Source of the DNA: Azolla caroliniana
Lineage: Eukaryota; Polypodiophyta
Direction: 5' to 3'
NCBI GenBank assembly: GCA_043228905.1
Contig: JBHGNT010000022.1
Location: 11,904,001-11,968,000 of the forward strand
Length of the DNA: 64,000 nt
In this document: positions 1-10,624 of the stretch, piece by piece
How the letters are laid out: each line of letters begins with the position of its first letter
Numbering within the stretch: the stretch's first letter is position 1
The notes under the pieces: generated by a model
Databases searched by the model: none
Seen by the model: the letters and a program-made list of their open reading frames with translations, nothing else
What the model was told of the DNA's origin: nothing
Program-made: the position numbers and the translations under genes

Positions 1-1451
1 TTACGGTGATTATTTTCATGTGGAGGCAAGGGTTCTTGCTGAATTTCTTGTTTTATATTTAACTGGCGCAGCAACCTGGTTAATTGAAATTTATCATTCT
101 ACAGGGGCATTGGGATGTTTATCCATTGGTTGGCAAAGAAACACCCAGTTGTGTGGTTCGGGTTTTTGTTAATGTTTCCTTCTCCAAGAAAACAGTCTGG
201 AAAGGTAAAATATTGACGATTTTGTCAATACACAGTGGTAAAGCATTGACTTTTTTGTTATGAAAAGAATCTGTATTTACCTCTGTAGTTTGAGTGGCAT
301 ATGTTTCTTGTATAAGTCATCTTGCGTGTAAAGCTACATGACACTATCCATTATTATGGACGAAGTGATGAAATTTCGATGATTGTAGTGCATTGACTTC
401 AATTATTTAACAGGTAAGATCGAGCAGGGCACTTTTGAAGAATGTAAGGAGGTTTATGGCACTTGGTTGGGTGAGGTAATGATCTTATATAAGGGCAGGA
501 ACCACTTGTCTGCATGTCTTGGAGCTAGTTATTTGATGCAGAAGCTATATTGCTACATATGTTTTTGCTCTTTTTTTTACCTGGCACATGTTTTTTTCCT
601 TTTTTTACCTGGCCTTGGCTCCTGCATATCATGCACCATTTACTCACCATGTTCATTGTGTTCTAATTGAAAGTTGATGAACAATAAACTGATGGATCCC
701 ATGGTTCAGGCATTTAAATGTTTGCAGGAGAAAGGTTTGATTGATAGTAAACCAATAAAAGTTGACAATGTCAGCCAGACTAATGCGATAGGTAATTGCT
801 CTTTATGTTCGTTCTCTTGTAAATCTTATGGTAATTACATTTTTTCTTGTCCAAACTCCCAACTGGAATGCCAAACAGATGCCATTTTCTGATGCATATC
901 ATGCATGTTATATTGTTTTAGGATCTCCAAGAACAAAATCAAAAGTGAAACGGAAGTCTGAACTTGGAAATGGGCAAATTCAAGGCCAAGAGAAAGTTTC
1001 AACACCAGCATCCCAGGAAACTAAACAAATGCTCATAACTTTGGCTTCACAGCCAAGTAAAGAATCAGACGTTCTGCAGCAGCATGATGATTTTGTAACT
1101 CGTCTTGGCTTTACCGACTCAAAAAAGCTTATTGTTGTTATCTGCATATTGGCAGTATTGGTACTCATACAGACAGGGATTATTATAACTCTATCAAGTT
1201 CATCAAAGGTGCAATATGTACCCATTAGCCTACAAAAGCGTGCCACAGTTTACTATGAGTCATTTGCTGGGAATTCTCAACGACGTGATTTAACATGGCT
1301 GGAAGATTCTGCAAGGCTATTGGAAGAAGAAATAAACATAGCAGAGGCACGAATAGAGAGTTTGCAGAATTCCTTGGGTATCTTGAAAAGCAATTTCAAG
1401 TTGGTTGAGAAGTCGGTTTATAATTCAGGATTAGCTCCTGAGATCACTTGA
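1..1451 (+). CDS. VASt/GRAM-type membrane protein, C-terminal five exons (partial)
   Basis: Seen: five exons in a consistent frame with GT..AG borders, about 1-31, 105-204, 414-475, 728-791 and 922-1451. They encode YGDYFHVEAR, then GHWDVYPLVGKET, a V-x-V-x-V-x-F strand ending KKTVWKGKIEQGT, and EVYGTWLGE, followed by a basic linker. Near codons 1128-1195 lies a hydrophobic segment (KLIVVICILAVLVLIQTGII). After it comes an acidic probable coiled coil (LEDSARLLEEEINIAEARIESLQ). Family knowledge: the YF-V-x-R-W-D-V and W-K-G-K-I-E-x-G pattern is typical of VASt domains, which in plants usually follow a GRAM domain and precede one transmembrane helix; relatives include VAD1-like proteins and Lam/Aster-type sterol transfer proteins. 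Inference: membrane-anchored lipid or sterol binding protein at ER contact sites. The 5' part lies outside the window. Confidence 0.8.
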
Positions 1452-2386
1452 AATCCTAGCTAAAAATGCAGAAGCATTTATACAAAATCCACTAATCACT
1501 GTCCATGGCACATATCTTCCCTCTGTTGATCGAAGCATTTATACAAAATCTCTGAATCAGTATCCACATCAATCTGTCTCTTTGCTGAGAAAATATTCGA
1601 GATTGACGGAAGGGGTTTTCAAGGATTGCTATCCAAATGATGATGTTTTTTCTTCTGATAGTCTTAATACAACCATCACTGTACAAAGTCAATAAGCATG
1701 ACTCAAATATCATTGTGCATTGTATCCATGACATCTCTAAATACCTTGTTCATTGTTTTTCAAATGCTTCTCCTTTGAACATCAGAAGACATTCGATGCA
1801 ACAGCTTTCTTGACAAAGAGATAAAGGGGAAACTTCATGCATCTGTTTTTATAGAGTAAATGTTTTGCATTTTGGGCACTGCGAGCAATCACCACAATTG
1901 TACCAAGAGCTTTTTAATTCAACAAAAGCTTAAAACCTCATCATCAATTTTTTTGTGGTGACATTCTCATCATGGTCTATGTAGTATAATAATAATAATA
2001 ATATTTGTACGTAACCACCCGATTCTCATTTTCGAAAAACTAAGCCTCGACTTCTGTCATGGCACTGAAGCTTCACTACCTGGACGTTTTGTTTGATTAT
2101 ATTCTTGGTCTTTTATACCTGATTGTGTGATTGAACGTTCCGGAAATTTTCAAACTTCTCATGTTTGTGAAGATGCACGATGAGCTGATTCATGCTTTGT
2201 GGTGTTTAGGTTCAAGTGATTTCCTAACTATCGCAAATGCATGGGCATGGTTTACTTGATAAAAGACTTTATTTATTTATTTGACATTTGTAACCTCTCC
2301 ATTAATATCACAGAGCAACATGAGATATTGGTCTTTTCACATGGGATATCGATGATGAGAAGGAGTTTCCATACCCACAATTATGG
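1452..2386. other. 3' flank of the VASt gene, no further gene seen
   Basis: AT-rich sequence with presumed 3' UTR and a short TAA microsatellite near 1988. About 2305-2400 is an inverted copy of a dispersed noncoding repeat also found near 11560, 37000 and 39400 (shared block reading ATATCCCATGTGAAAAGACC on the other strand). Open frames here are short and lack recognisable motifs. Confidence 0.5.
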
Positions 2387-2515
2387 CATCATGTAATAAT
2401 TTGCATCTTGTATATAATTCTTTGTTCATCATGTGATAATTTGCATCCTGTATATAATTCTTTGTTCATCATGTGATAATTTGCATCCTGTATATAATTC
2501 TTTGTTCATCATGTC
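2387..2515. repeat. 40-bp tandem repeat, three units
   Basis: Units start at 2387, 2427 and 2467, with a partial unit at 2507. Each begins CATCATGT and contains TATATAATTCTTTGTT. The last two full units are identical and the first differs at a few positions, so the array grew recently. Confidence 0.9.
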
Positions 2516-2599
2516 ATACATGCAAGTATTATATTGGAAATTACTCCTAAATTAAAGCATGATGTCTTGCTTTTCACAATGTAGGTGTATGAAGATGAG

Positions 2600-3120
2600 T
2601 TGACACAACATGCACACACTCTCACACGAAACTATGATTTCACAAATTATAACTAGGTGTTCTAGGTTTTCCAAAATATTATAAAGAACAAGGGAAAATT
2701 ATATAAGTAAGTGAACTTTTATAAAAGTGGGAACATTATATAATATATATGTGCATACATACATCTGTTTGTTTTGGGTTTTGTCTTTTTATTGTTCATG
2801 AATACTTTATAACATAGTTTCATGATGGTACAACACGATACTTTCTGATCGGGAATTATGTAGTTCCAAAAATCATGGAGCACTTTGAAATTGTTACTTT
2901 CTCAAATTTGCATGCTCGTGATTGGGAAAAGGGTTAAAATATGGAAGATGATCGAGATATGCCAAATATGCAATGACCACGTGCAAATATCGAGGTTTTT
3001 TTGGACACTAATACAAGTATTATTGAACTGTGGCTTAGATACGATGAAGAGAACACAATTAGTTTGAAATCATAATTGAAATCATAAGCCTACAAAGAAG
3101 TGTGGACTCATTCACTTAAC
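2600..3120 (+). repeat. Paralogue of the sequence upstream of the open terpene synthase
   Basis: This stretch aligns by eye with about 40400-40830, the distal 5' flank of the open terpene synthase gene: a shared run around 'actttctcaaatttg', the phrase 'aaaaatcat..agcacttt', and the same order of blocks. It holds no credible coding frame. It indicates that the flank of the terpene synthase locus was duplicated. Confidence 0.5.
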
Positions 3121-3129
3121 AATCGATGT

Positions 3130-3570
3130 CGGTTGCCTATTTTCATGGGGATTAACAATGTGGGGAGCATTACATTCCAGTTTGATGTTGTATGAGGCAA
3201 ACGATGTTCAAGAGGCAATGATGGTACATAATAGAATATTGATATTGGTCAGCCCCTTTCAACAACCTCGAAAGCAGGTGTGATCTGTCCAGATATGGAA
3301 AACAATGACTACAATAACGTTATGGGCATTATGGAAATGTCGATGCAACCGACGTTATGATGCAACATATCAGTGTCTCTCAGATGTCTTGCGTGAGATA
3401 TGGGAGAACTTGGTGGCAGTAGTCCGCAGCCAGTATGACAACATGCAGGGTTCACCAGAGATTGTGAATAAGAGAAAGAAGAAGCTCCTTCACTTACGGA
3501 AAAAGTTACCCCTATTTTTTGAGTCAACTGAAGGGCCTCAATGGAACTATCAACTTCCATGGACCCTTTC
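3130..3570 (+). pseudogene. Possible LINE 3'-end scrap
   Basis: The + frame 3305-3574 contains LWALWKCRCNRRYD followed by VLREIWENLVAVVRSQYD. This resembles the W-x-x-W-x-x-R-C/N-R-R motif seen near the 3' end of plant LINE polyproteins. No RT motif is present and the frame is open at neither end. It is called a non-LTR remnant on motif resemblance only. Confidence 0.3.
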
Positions 3571-3759
3571 TTGAATATCAGTGAAGCATGGCAAAGTGCA
3601 ACAATAAATTTTTATACCTTTTATAAAGTTCTAGCTTTGGTCTTAGGATTATGGTATATCATTTTACATGAAAATTGTAAGCTTTTGGGCACATAAGCTT
3701 AAGTTATAGCATTCACATGTTTTTCTTAATACTAATGAGGAAAATCTTTGAAGAAAAAA

Positions 3760-3905
3760 GAAGAAGTGTGAACTCATTAAAAGGGTAATAGACATGGGTA
3801 CCGCATTGGGCATCATTATAAAGCCTCTTGTCAATACACATCTAGACACCACCAACACAACCATTGGAAAAACTCCACACTCAATACTAACCCAAAACAC
3901 ACAGT
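3760..3905 (+). promoter_or_regulatory. Orphan remnant of a terpene synthase promoter
   Basis: Contains 'cattataaagcctcttg' and, about 45 bp later, 'accaccaacacaaccat'. The open terpene synthase has the same pair in the same order (TATAAAAGG at 40841, then 'aaccaccaacacaaccat' at about 40893), and so does the pseudogene copy on the minus strand (about 10727 to 10660). No terpene synthase coding sequence follows here, so this is a relic. Confidence 0.5.
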
Positions 3906-4327
3906 AGCCTATTTTCCGTTACTTAATTGCAAGATAAAATTCAATGGCAAGGAATTCTAACTCAAGTTACCTCCTTTTGTCCCCTTTCGTGAAATCAAGG
4001 CTCGTTTGTGATTTGAGCACCTCGGTAGCTTTGATTTTGGCCTCTTCACTCCAAAAACCTCAATCTCACTATGTCCACACACACACATTGATGTAAATGT
4101 CTTCTCAAACCCCTAGGTTAATTACAATATCAGTTGACAATTAAGCTTGTTTGCAACAACAAAAAGCTTCAAAAACAAAGAATGATATTATTCATACAAA
4201 GGAGATCTTGTCAAATAGGATGGTTAAAAACTAACGGAATAATAATTAGTAAACAATGTTGGGGAGGTGAGGTTCTGGACAAGTCAAAAACATACATGCA
4301 AAAAAATCAAGATCATGTGTTCTTAAA
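3906..4327 (-). other. 3' flank of terpene synthase pseudogene copy 2
   Basis: Read on the minus strand from 4327 downwards, this aligns with the sequence after the stop codon of the open gene (42437 onward): shared 'cttgatttttttgcatgtatgttttt', 'ctccccaacattgt', 'actaattattattcc' and 'tagtgagattgaggtttttggagtga'. It is noncoding and shows that the 3' flank of the gene was duplicated with it. Confidence 0.7.
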
Positions 4328-4376
4328 TCAATAAGATATCATATGTTTGCGATGCCCATTGTCGTGATTGAGTCCG
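4328..4376 (-). pseudogene. Severed C-terminal tail of terpene synthase copy 2
   Basis: On the minus strand this encodes the last codons and the TGA stop of the terpene synthase frame (ends KHMISY versus KHTISC in the open gene at 42436). Its upstream partner is at 9528-10587; Copia A lies between. The five bases GTCCG at 4372-4376 recur at 9528-9532 as the target-site duplication, which proves the two pieces were contiguous before the insertion. Confidence 0.85.
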
Positions 4377-4574
4377 TGTTGAATCTGGAGTAATGGAGGC
4401 GGACGAGCTGCTGTTTTCTGGCCTGCACAGAAAATGTCGAACACACACACAGAGGAAAAACAGAAAGAGAAAGACAAAACTTTTTCGGGGGCAAACGAAA
4501 CCCTCATTTCTATTAGTTTATATACCTATGCGTAAATAGTAAGAAATTACAGATTTGGCCTTTTCTTACTATCA
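4377..4574 (-). repeat. Copia A 3' LTR
   Basis: 198 bp with TG..CA ends, identical to 9330-9527. The adjacent sequence on the internal side is the polypurine tract. Confidence 0.95.
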
Positions 4575-4697
4575 ATCTCCCACTAAAAGGCCAAACTAGG
4601 GATCAACAAGGCTGATGGGGAGATTGAACAAGACCTACACATCCTACTTGATGAGTATGTTACACAATGTACAAGAAACAATGTGTAACCTCATGAC

Positions 4698-7600
4698 CTA
4701 AGTTATCCCCATCAAGTGGCAGCAATGCTCTAGTGCTTCGTGCGATAGAGCCTTGGACAACGCATCTGCGGCATTGTCTTGAGAGACAACTTTCTCAAGA
4801 CTAATATAGCCAGCAGCTATGCATTCTCGAATGAAGTGATATCTCACTCCAATGTGCTTGGTCTTCGCATGGTATACTGGGTTTTTAGCCAATGCAATGG
4901 CACTCTGACTATCACAAAACAATATGGGTACAAGCTTAGATATGCCCATGTCACAAGCTAATCTGGACAGCCATACGGCTTCCTTACAAGCTTCGCTAGC
5001 TGCGACATACTCTGCTTCTGTAGTGGACAGAGCAGTACATTTTTGGAGACGAGATCTCCAAGATATCGCACCTCCCATAAACTGAAAAATATATCCTGAA
5101 GTGGATTTTCTGCTGTCAGAGCAGCCAGCATAATCAGAATCTGTGTATCCGATGATGGATACAGTTCCACCACCTAAACATAGACACCTATTCTTAGTGC
5201 CACACAGATATCTTAAAATCAGTTTAACTGCCTCCCAATGTTTATTACCAGGATTGGACATAAATCTGCTCACAGCTCCCACTGCGAAAGCAATGTCTGG
5301 TCTGGTCGCTATCATAGCGTACATAAGACTCCCAACAACGGATTGATAAGGAACCTTGGACATGAATTTCTTGTCCTCATCGGATGTGGGGCAATCACGT
5401 GTGCTCAGATTTACATATGAAGGTAGTGGAGTGCTTAACGGCTTCGCATTCTCCATATTAAACCTCATGAGCACTTTCGATATGTACTCAGCCTGAGACA
5501 AGTAAATACATCGCTTACTCCTATCACGAGTGATACGCATACCAAGAATATGTTTTGCATCTCCCAAATCCTTCATGTCAAAATTCTGGCTCAAGTTTTT
5601 CTTTAACGAGGATAACTCATCCTTGTTTTTACCAGCAATAAGCATGTCATCAACATATAATATCAATGTGATAAAACTCCCATCTGAACAGTTTTTCGTA
5701 TAAAGACATGCATCTTCATTGCTTCTAGTACATCCTTGAGTCTTCATAAAGGCATCAAATTTCTGATACCATAACCTCGGGGACTGCTTAAGCCCATACA
5801 AACTCTTCTTGAGTTTACATACCAAATGTTCTTTTCCCAATACTTCATAACCTTCTAGTTGTTCCATATAAATGTCCTCATCAAGGTCCCCATGCAAGAA
5901 AGCAGTCTTCACATCCATTTGGACAAGTTCCAAATTCTGATTTGCAGCCAATGAAAGCAACATACGTAATGTAGTCATCTTAACTACAGGAGAAAAGGTT
6001 TCATCAAAGTCAATTCCATATTCTTGCTTGAAACCTTTTGCAACCAAGCGTGCTTTATACTTTGGAGAAGCACTATCAGATGTATACTTATACTTGTATA
6101 CCCATTTGCATGGCAATGCTTTCCTGTCCTTTGGCAAAGGTACTAAATCCCAAGTACCATTTTTATAAATGCTGTCCAATTCACTTTGCATGGCCTGTTT
6201 CCATTTCACATGGTCATTTACAGATATGGCTTCATTGTAACATGAAGGCTCACCGGCATCTGTTAGCATTACATAATCAGCAAACTTACTAGGTGCCTTG
6301 GGCACACGCATAGATCTCCTCAATGAATCCTGAACCTGAGTGCCATCAGGTTGTGCATGAGAACCCTCATTCTGAGCATCATCATTATGAGCATATTCTT
6401 GCTGAAAAGCATCATTTTGCACATCATTGTGCTGAGCATTATCATTTTGGGCATCTTCATCCTGGTTAATAACAGTTTTTTGTGACTGCGAAGCATCTAC
6501 ATCAATAAGATTTTTCTGTTTTTCATCAACAAAAGGCGTACTATCTTTAAATGCAACCTTTCTCACTTCTACCTCCTTTACGGACTGTTTATGCATTTTG
6601 TTCTCGTCAAAAACAACATCACTACTTCTGACCACAGTACGTGTGTCAGGGTCCCATAAGCGATATCCAAACTGTCCATCAATTCCGTAACCAAGAAATA
6701 TACATTTTCTGCATTTATAGTCTAATTTCTTTCTTAAAGTTTTTGGAATGTGTACATACGCTTCGCATCCAAAGACTCTAAGATGAGCATAATGAGGTGT
6801 CTTGCCAGTCCACACCTCTTGTGCCACTCTTAGACCTATGGCTGTGTTCGGTGATAGGTTAATCACATGGACTGCTGTTAAAACAGCTTCTGCCCAAAAA
6901 CCTTGCGAGAGGTTTGCATGGTGTAGCATGGAGACAACTCTGTCCTGGATGGTTCTATTCATCCTCTCAGCCACACCATTTTGGACAGGGGTGTAAGGAG
7001 CTGTGAACTCTCTCCGAATACCTTTAGACTTACAAAAGTCAACAAATTCGTGAGAGGTATACTCACCTCCATTGTCCGAACGTAAAGCCTTAAGCTTTAT
7101 GTCCTTTTCTAGCTCAACCGAACTAAGCCATTTTCTGAAAGTGGGGTATACATCATCCTTTCCCTTAATTGGATAAGCCCAAACTTTCCTAGTGGCATCA
7201 TCAATGAAAGTAACAAAATATAGGGCACCACCCAAAGATCTTGTGGGCATAGGTCCACAAACATCCGTGTGGACAAGATCCAATGGTTTAGTGGATGAGT
7301 TTACACTAGTCTTATGTGCACTTCTAGTTTGCTTACCATGTTGACAATGCTCACATAAGGCAAAATCAGAGAATGACAACTTAGGTAAGTGGCCATAACG
7401 AGATAGGATTTCCATGCCATTTCTTGACATGTGGCCCAAACGACCATGCCAAATGCTCGTCATTGGCTGGTCTGTGACAGCCAACAAGTGTTCCTTTTGA
7501 TGAACAAATAGAGGGTAGAGGGAACCAACTTTGTTCCCTTTTGCAACAATCATATTTCCTTTCGTTATACGAAAGGATTGAGAAGCAAACATCACCTTAT

Positions 7601-8849
7601 ATCCATTGTCATCAAGCTGACCAACGGAGATCAAACTACGAGTTAGTTGGGGAACATGGCGTACATCTTTAATGGTCAAATGAGCACCATCACTAAAATG
7701 CATTGAGATATCTCCAATGCCAATCACATCGCATTGATGTGAGTCTCCAAGTCGAACTTTCCCAAGCGACTTGGCTTCATAACATGTGAACCACTCTCTA
7801 TGTGGAGTCACATGAAACGATGCACCGGAGTCCAACAACCACGTATATGATGGAGAAAAGACCGTGTTCACCCCAGCATGTGTGCTAACATCATCTAGGA
7901 CCAAGATGTCCGTCTCACCACATGTTGCATTTACTTCCTCCGTTTCCAACGAGGAAGAGGGACCACTAGATTGTCTACCATGCCCTCTAGCATTATCTTT
8001 CTCCTTATTTTTAAGGGCATAACAATCTTTCTTAAGGTGACCCTTTTTATGACAGTAATGGCACTCCATATTTTTCTTCCTAGATTTGCTTCTACCTCTA
8101 TCATTTCCACCACTATTTCTTGTTTGGCTCCTACCACGTTGTTGGTTCTTGCGAGGACCAACATCAGAAACATTATATGCATCTCCATTGTGTGATGCAA
8201 TCACAGATTTTCTACGAATTTCTTCACCCAAAAGAGCTCCACATATGTCATTATAGACTAATTTCCCATTTGGTGCACTTGCACTAATAGCGGTGCAAAA
8301 AGTGTTCCATGAGCTAGGCAAAGTGCATAACAAAAATACACATTTCAACTCATCATCAAAAATCATTTTCTGAGCCAGTAATTGTGACCATAATGCATCA
8401 AAATCATTCAAATGAGAAGCGACACTGTCATTGTCCTTCATTCGAAGATCATAAAGTTTTCTCATTAGATAAACTTTGTTTGATGCGGTCGCTTTTTCGT
8501 ATGTACTGGATAGTTTAGTCCATAGCTTTTCAGCTGAGTCACAGTCCAAGACCGTGAAATACACGTTGTCAGCCAGGTGCAGTCTTATGGTAGACATTGC
8601 CAAGAGATCGAGCTCTTCCCAATCGTCCTTGGTCATGCCCTCGGGTCTCTTGGCTTCACCACTTATAGCTCTTAATTGCCTTCTTTGAATCAGGACATCT
8701 CTCATCTGATTCTTCCACAGGGCAAAGTTGGATCCGTCAAATTTACGGATCTCAAGGTGGTCTTTTCCACTCATAGGGTGATTTCTATGGGAATTGAACG
8801 AACCACCGCGTGAGGTACTTGAAACCTCGGACATTTCAGAGGCAGCCAT
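4698..8849 (-). CDS. Copia A gag-pol polyprotein, intact
   Basis: Open frame of 1383 residues from ATG at 8849 to the stop at 4698. Domains in order: UBN2-type gag (KFDGSNFALWKNQMRDVL onward, about residues 35-230); CCHC knuckle CHYCHKKGHLKKDC (about 260); aspartic protease WLLDSGASFHVT (about 335); GAG-pre-integrase WHGRLGHMSRNG (about 470); integrase with HTDVCGP, LRSDNGGEY and GVAERMNR supplying D, D and E; reverse transcriptase with LYVDDMLIAG; RNase H with YTDSDYAG, STTEAEY and DSQSAIALA. All catalytic motifs are present with no frameshift. It provides the particle, cDNA synthesis and integration functions of the element. Gag and pol in one frame is usual for plant Copia elements. Confidence 0.97.
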   Translation of the reverse strand: MAASEMSEVSSTSRGGSFNSHRNHPMSGKDHLEIRKFDGSNFALWKNQMRDVLIQRRQLRAISGEAKRPEGMTKDDWEELDLLAMSTIRLHLADNVYFTVLDCDSAEKLWTKLSSTYEKATASNKVYLMRKLYDLRMKDNDSVASHLNDFDALWSQLLAQKMIFDDELKCVFLLCTLPSSWNTFCTAISASAPNGKLVYNDICGALLGEEIRRKSVIASHNGDAYNVSDVGPRKNQQRGRSQTRNSGGNDRGRSKSRKKNMECHYCHKKGHLKKDCYALKNKEKDNARGHGRQSSGPSSSLETEEVNATCGETDILVLDDVSTHAGVNTVFSPSYTWLLDSGASFHVTPHREWFTCYEAKSLGKVRLGDSHQCDVIGIGDISMHFSDGAHLTIKDVRHVPQLTRSLISVGQLDDNGYKVMFASQSFRITKGNMIVAKGNKVGSLYPLFVHQKEHLLAVTDQPMTSIWHGRLGHMSRNGMEILSRYGHLPKLSFSDFALCEHCQHGKQTRSAHKTSVNSSTKPLDLVHTDVCGPMPTRSLGGALYFVTFIDDATRKVWAYPIKGKDDVYPTFRKWLSSVELEKDIKLKALRSDNGGEYTSHEFVDFCKSKGIRREFTAPYTPVQNGVAERMNRTIQDRVVSMLHHANLSQGFWAEAVLTAVHVINLSPNTAIGLRVAQEVWTGKTPHYAHLRVFGCEAYVHIPKTLRKKLDYKCRKCIFLGYGIDGQFGYRLWDPDTRTVVRSSDVVFDENKMHKQSVKEVEVRKVAFKDSTPFVDEKQKNLIDVDASQSQKTVINQDEDAQNDNAQHNDVQNDAFQQEYAHNDDAQNEGSHAQPDGTQVQDSLRRSMRVPKAPSKFADYVMLTDAGEPSCYNEAISVNDHVKWKQAMQSELDSIYKNGTWDLVPLPKDRKALPCKWVYKYKYTSDSASPKYKARLVAKGFKQEYGIDFDETFSPVVKMTTLRMLLSLAANQNLELVQMDVKTAFLHGDLDEDIYMEQLEGYEVLGKEHLVCKLKKSLYGLKQSPRLWYQKFDAFMKTQGCTRSNEDACLYTKNCSDGSFITLILYVDDMLIAGKNKDELSSLKKNLSQNFDMKDLGDAKHILGMRITRDRSKRCIYLSQAEYISKVLMRFNMENAKPLSTPLPSYVNLSTRDCPTSDEDKKFMSKVPYQSVVGSLMYAMIATRPDIAFAVGAVSRFMSNPGNKHWEAVKLILRYLCGTKNRCLCLGGGTVSIIGYTDSDYAGCSDSRKSTSGYIFQFMGGAISWRSRLQKCTALSTTEAEYVAASEACKEAVWLSRLACDMGISKLVPILFCDSQSAIALAKNPVYHAKTKHIGVRYHFIRECIAAGYISLEKVVSQDNAADALSKALSHEALEHCCHLMGIT

Positions 8850-9329
8850 TCGGAAGCTAGGTAAACTTGGTCAATCCCAAATATAAACAACTAACAATAG
8901 TTGAGACACTACTCCCTACCTAGTCTCAAGCCGTGTTCTAGGGTAGGTATATGTGTTCGATTGAGGACAACACCTCTTTCTTATATCAGCCAAGGTAAAA
9001 TGTCTGTAACCAAGACGTAACTTCAACGTCACAAACTCACATCAAGTGAGCAAGCATCGAAAGGAAAAAAAAAGAAACCAAACACAGGTTCTTTTGCGTG
9101 TAAATCCTCACTTCTGAAACAACAAGTCTTCTCTGTTTCTACCTTCCACCAAGGTCTATTTTTCCCCAAAAAATAGGCACACAAAAAAAAAACTGTTCAA
9201 GACGAAAACGTGTAGTAGATATTACCTCTGTCGAGGTCCTGAAAAATAGCATGCGCAGAGGGGGAAAACGTAGAAATGTAGATGCTTGTTGCTACACACA
9301 GTCTCACAAAGTCCACGCTCTGATACCAC
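8850..9329 (-). other. Copia A 5' leader with tRNA-iMet primer-binding site
   Basis: Untranslated leader between the 5' LTR and the gag ATG. On the minus strand, GTGGTATCAGAGCGTGGAC (about 9329-9311) follows the LTR; TGGTATCAGAGC is complementary to the 3' end of initiator methionine tRNA, the usual Copia primer. No other frame of note. Confidence 0.85.
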
Positions 9330-9527
9330 TGTTGAATCTGGAGTAATGGAGGCGGACGAGCTGCTGTTTTCTGGCCTGCACAGAAAATGTCGAACACACA
9401 CACAGAGGAAAAACAGAAAGAGAAAGACAAAACTTTTTCGGGGGCAAACGAAACCCTCATTTCTATTAGTTTATATACCTATGCGTAAATAGTAAGAAAT
9501 TACAGATTTGGCCTTTTCTTACTATCA
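9330..9527 (-). repeat. Copia A 5' LTR
   Basis: 198 bp, identical on reading to 4377-4574, with TG..CA ends. The target-site duplication GTCCG follows at 9528-9532. Confidence 0.95.
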
Positions 9528-10587
9528 GTCCGTAACGACATGTTTCGAAGGACCACTGAAGCGTGCCGGACATACACGACACCATCGTCGCCAAGTACGC
9601 ATTGAGCTTCGGCTCCCTTTGTATCAACTCCTCCTTCTGTTGTATGGCATCAACTACTTGTGCACAATGAGCATCCACACGATCCATCATATCCACCACA
9701 ACTTCCACCACATCCTGGAAGGACCCGAATGCACCGCTCTCGTACATGACCCACGGAAGGTTGAAATTGTAACCGAGGGACGCCTCCATGTGGCACGACA
9801 CGATGTCGTTGCACATACATATGTAGTCTAAAACAAGGTCTCGGAACTCCTCGACGAGCCAGCGGAGATGGATGGGATCCTCATCTAGGCCTAACATGTA
9901 GAGGACTAGCTCGAAACCCACAAGGAAGCCCGAGGAATGCCGGCGAATAGCCATATATTCCTCCATGTTCTTGTTCATATCGCCTCCCTCCTCGTGCCGC
10001 CAAAATGCTCAATTGTTTGTGGGTTGAAGGCAGACGGCATGAAGATGATCTTGCATGACCGATATGAAGCGTGACCGCACTTGTGGGACAAGCCGAGATG
10101 ACATCTTGCCCCATAGTTCCCCCAATGCATCTAACATGATTAAGATCTGGGCACGGCAGTCACTCAAATTGTCGAAAAGTACGACATTGCTAGGAGATTG
10201 TGGGTCGCGAAGTTTAGAAAGAACCGATTGTGCCCAAACATTGGTGGTAGATGGAGGACCATGATCATGAGACCCCATGAAACCATGATCTTTGGTACCG
10301 AGTAACAAGGGGCCATTGTCTTCTATGTCGTCTGACAAGAACAACCAAGCAATGAACTTGATGATGGTTTCAAGATCTCGGAGGTCGGTTGCTTCCGCAA
10401 AAAGGCGGCATGCATAGCGGGGGATGAGACAATCGAGGAGGAGCTGCTCGGAACCGGGGCAAGCCAAGTTAAGGATCCATGACTCACACACCATCCTCAC
10501 ACTCTCATATTGTGGGTACAATTTGGCTGGGAACGAGCATCGGATTGGCGGCAATGTGAAACTGGTACTACAAGTTGGGATCACCAT
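9528..10587 (-). pseudogene. Microbial-type terpene synthase copy 2, disrupted
   Basis: Closely similar on reading to the open gene at 40982-42436. It retains the Mg-binding motif LSDDIEDN and the second motif NDIVSCHME, the effector-arginine region IRRHSSGF and the C-terminal W-x5-RY. Three lesions are seen. An in-frame TGA at 10009-10011 replaces CGA of the open gene. Copia A is inserted after 9528, and the tail is at 4328-4376. Relative to the open copy, about 345 bp are missing just after the start codon, between two GATCC words. The ATG matching the open gene's start is at 10587; an in-frame ATG at 10617 is upstream of it. Inference: inactive unless read through; the Copia insertion is the youngest lesion. 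Confidence 0.9.
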
Positions 10588-10624
10588 TGAGGAGGATACT
10601 CTAAAGGTTGATGCCAAAATGCCT

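Larger units (their letters stand above)
4377..9527 (-). mobile_element. Complete young Ty1/Copia element (Copia A)
   Basis: Seen: two 198-bp LTRs (4377-4574 and 9330-9527), identical on reading, starting TGTTGAATC and ending CTTACTATCA on the + strand. Flanking 5-bp direct repeats are GTCCG (4372-4376, 9528-9532). On the minus strand the internal region starts with the PBS TGGTATCAGAGC beside the right LTR and ends with a purine tract (AGTGGGAGAT) beside the left LTR. A single open polyprotein lies between. Inference: very recent insertion, possibly still competent to move. It interrupts terpene synthase copy 2 within its last codons. Confidence 0.97.

Noticed and set aside
9881-10264. Overlapping frames on both strands across terpene synthase copy 2
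   Set aside because: Shadows of the synthase frame; only the minus frame with the catalytic motifs is homologous to the open gene.
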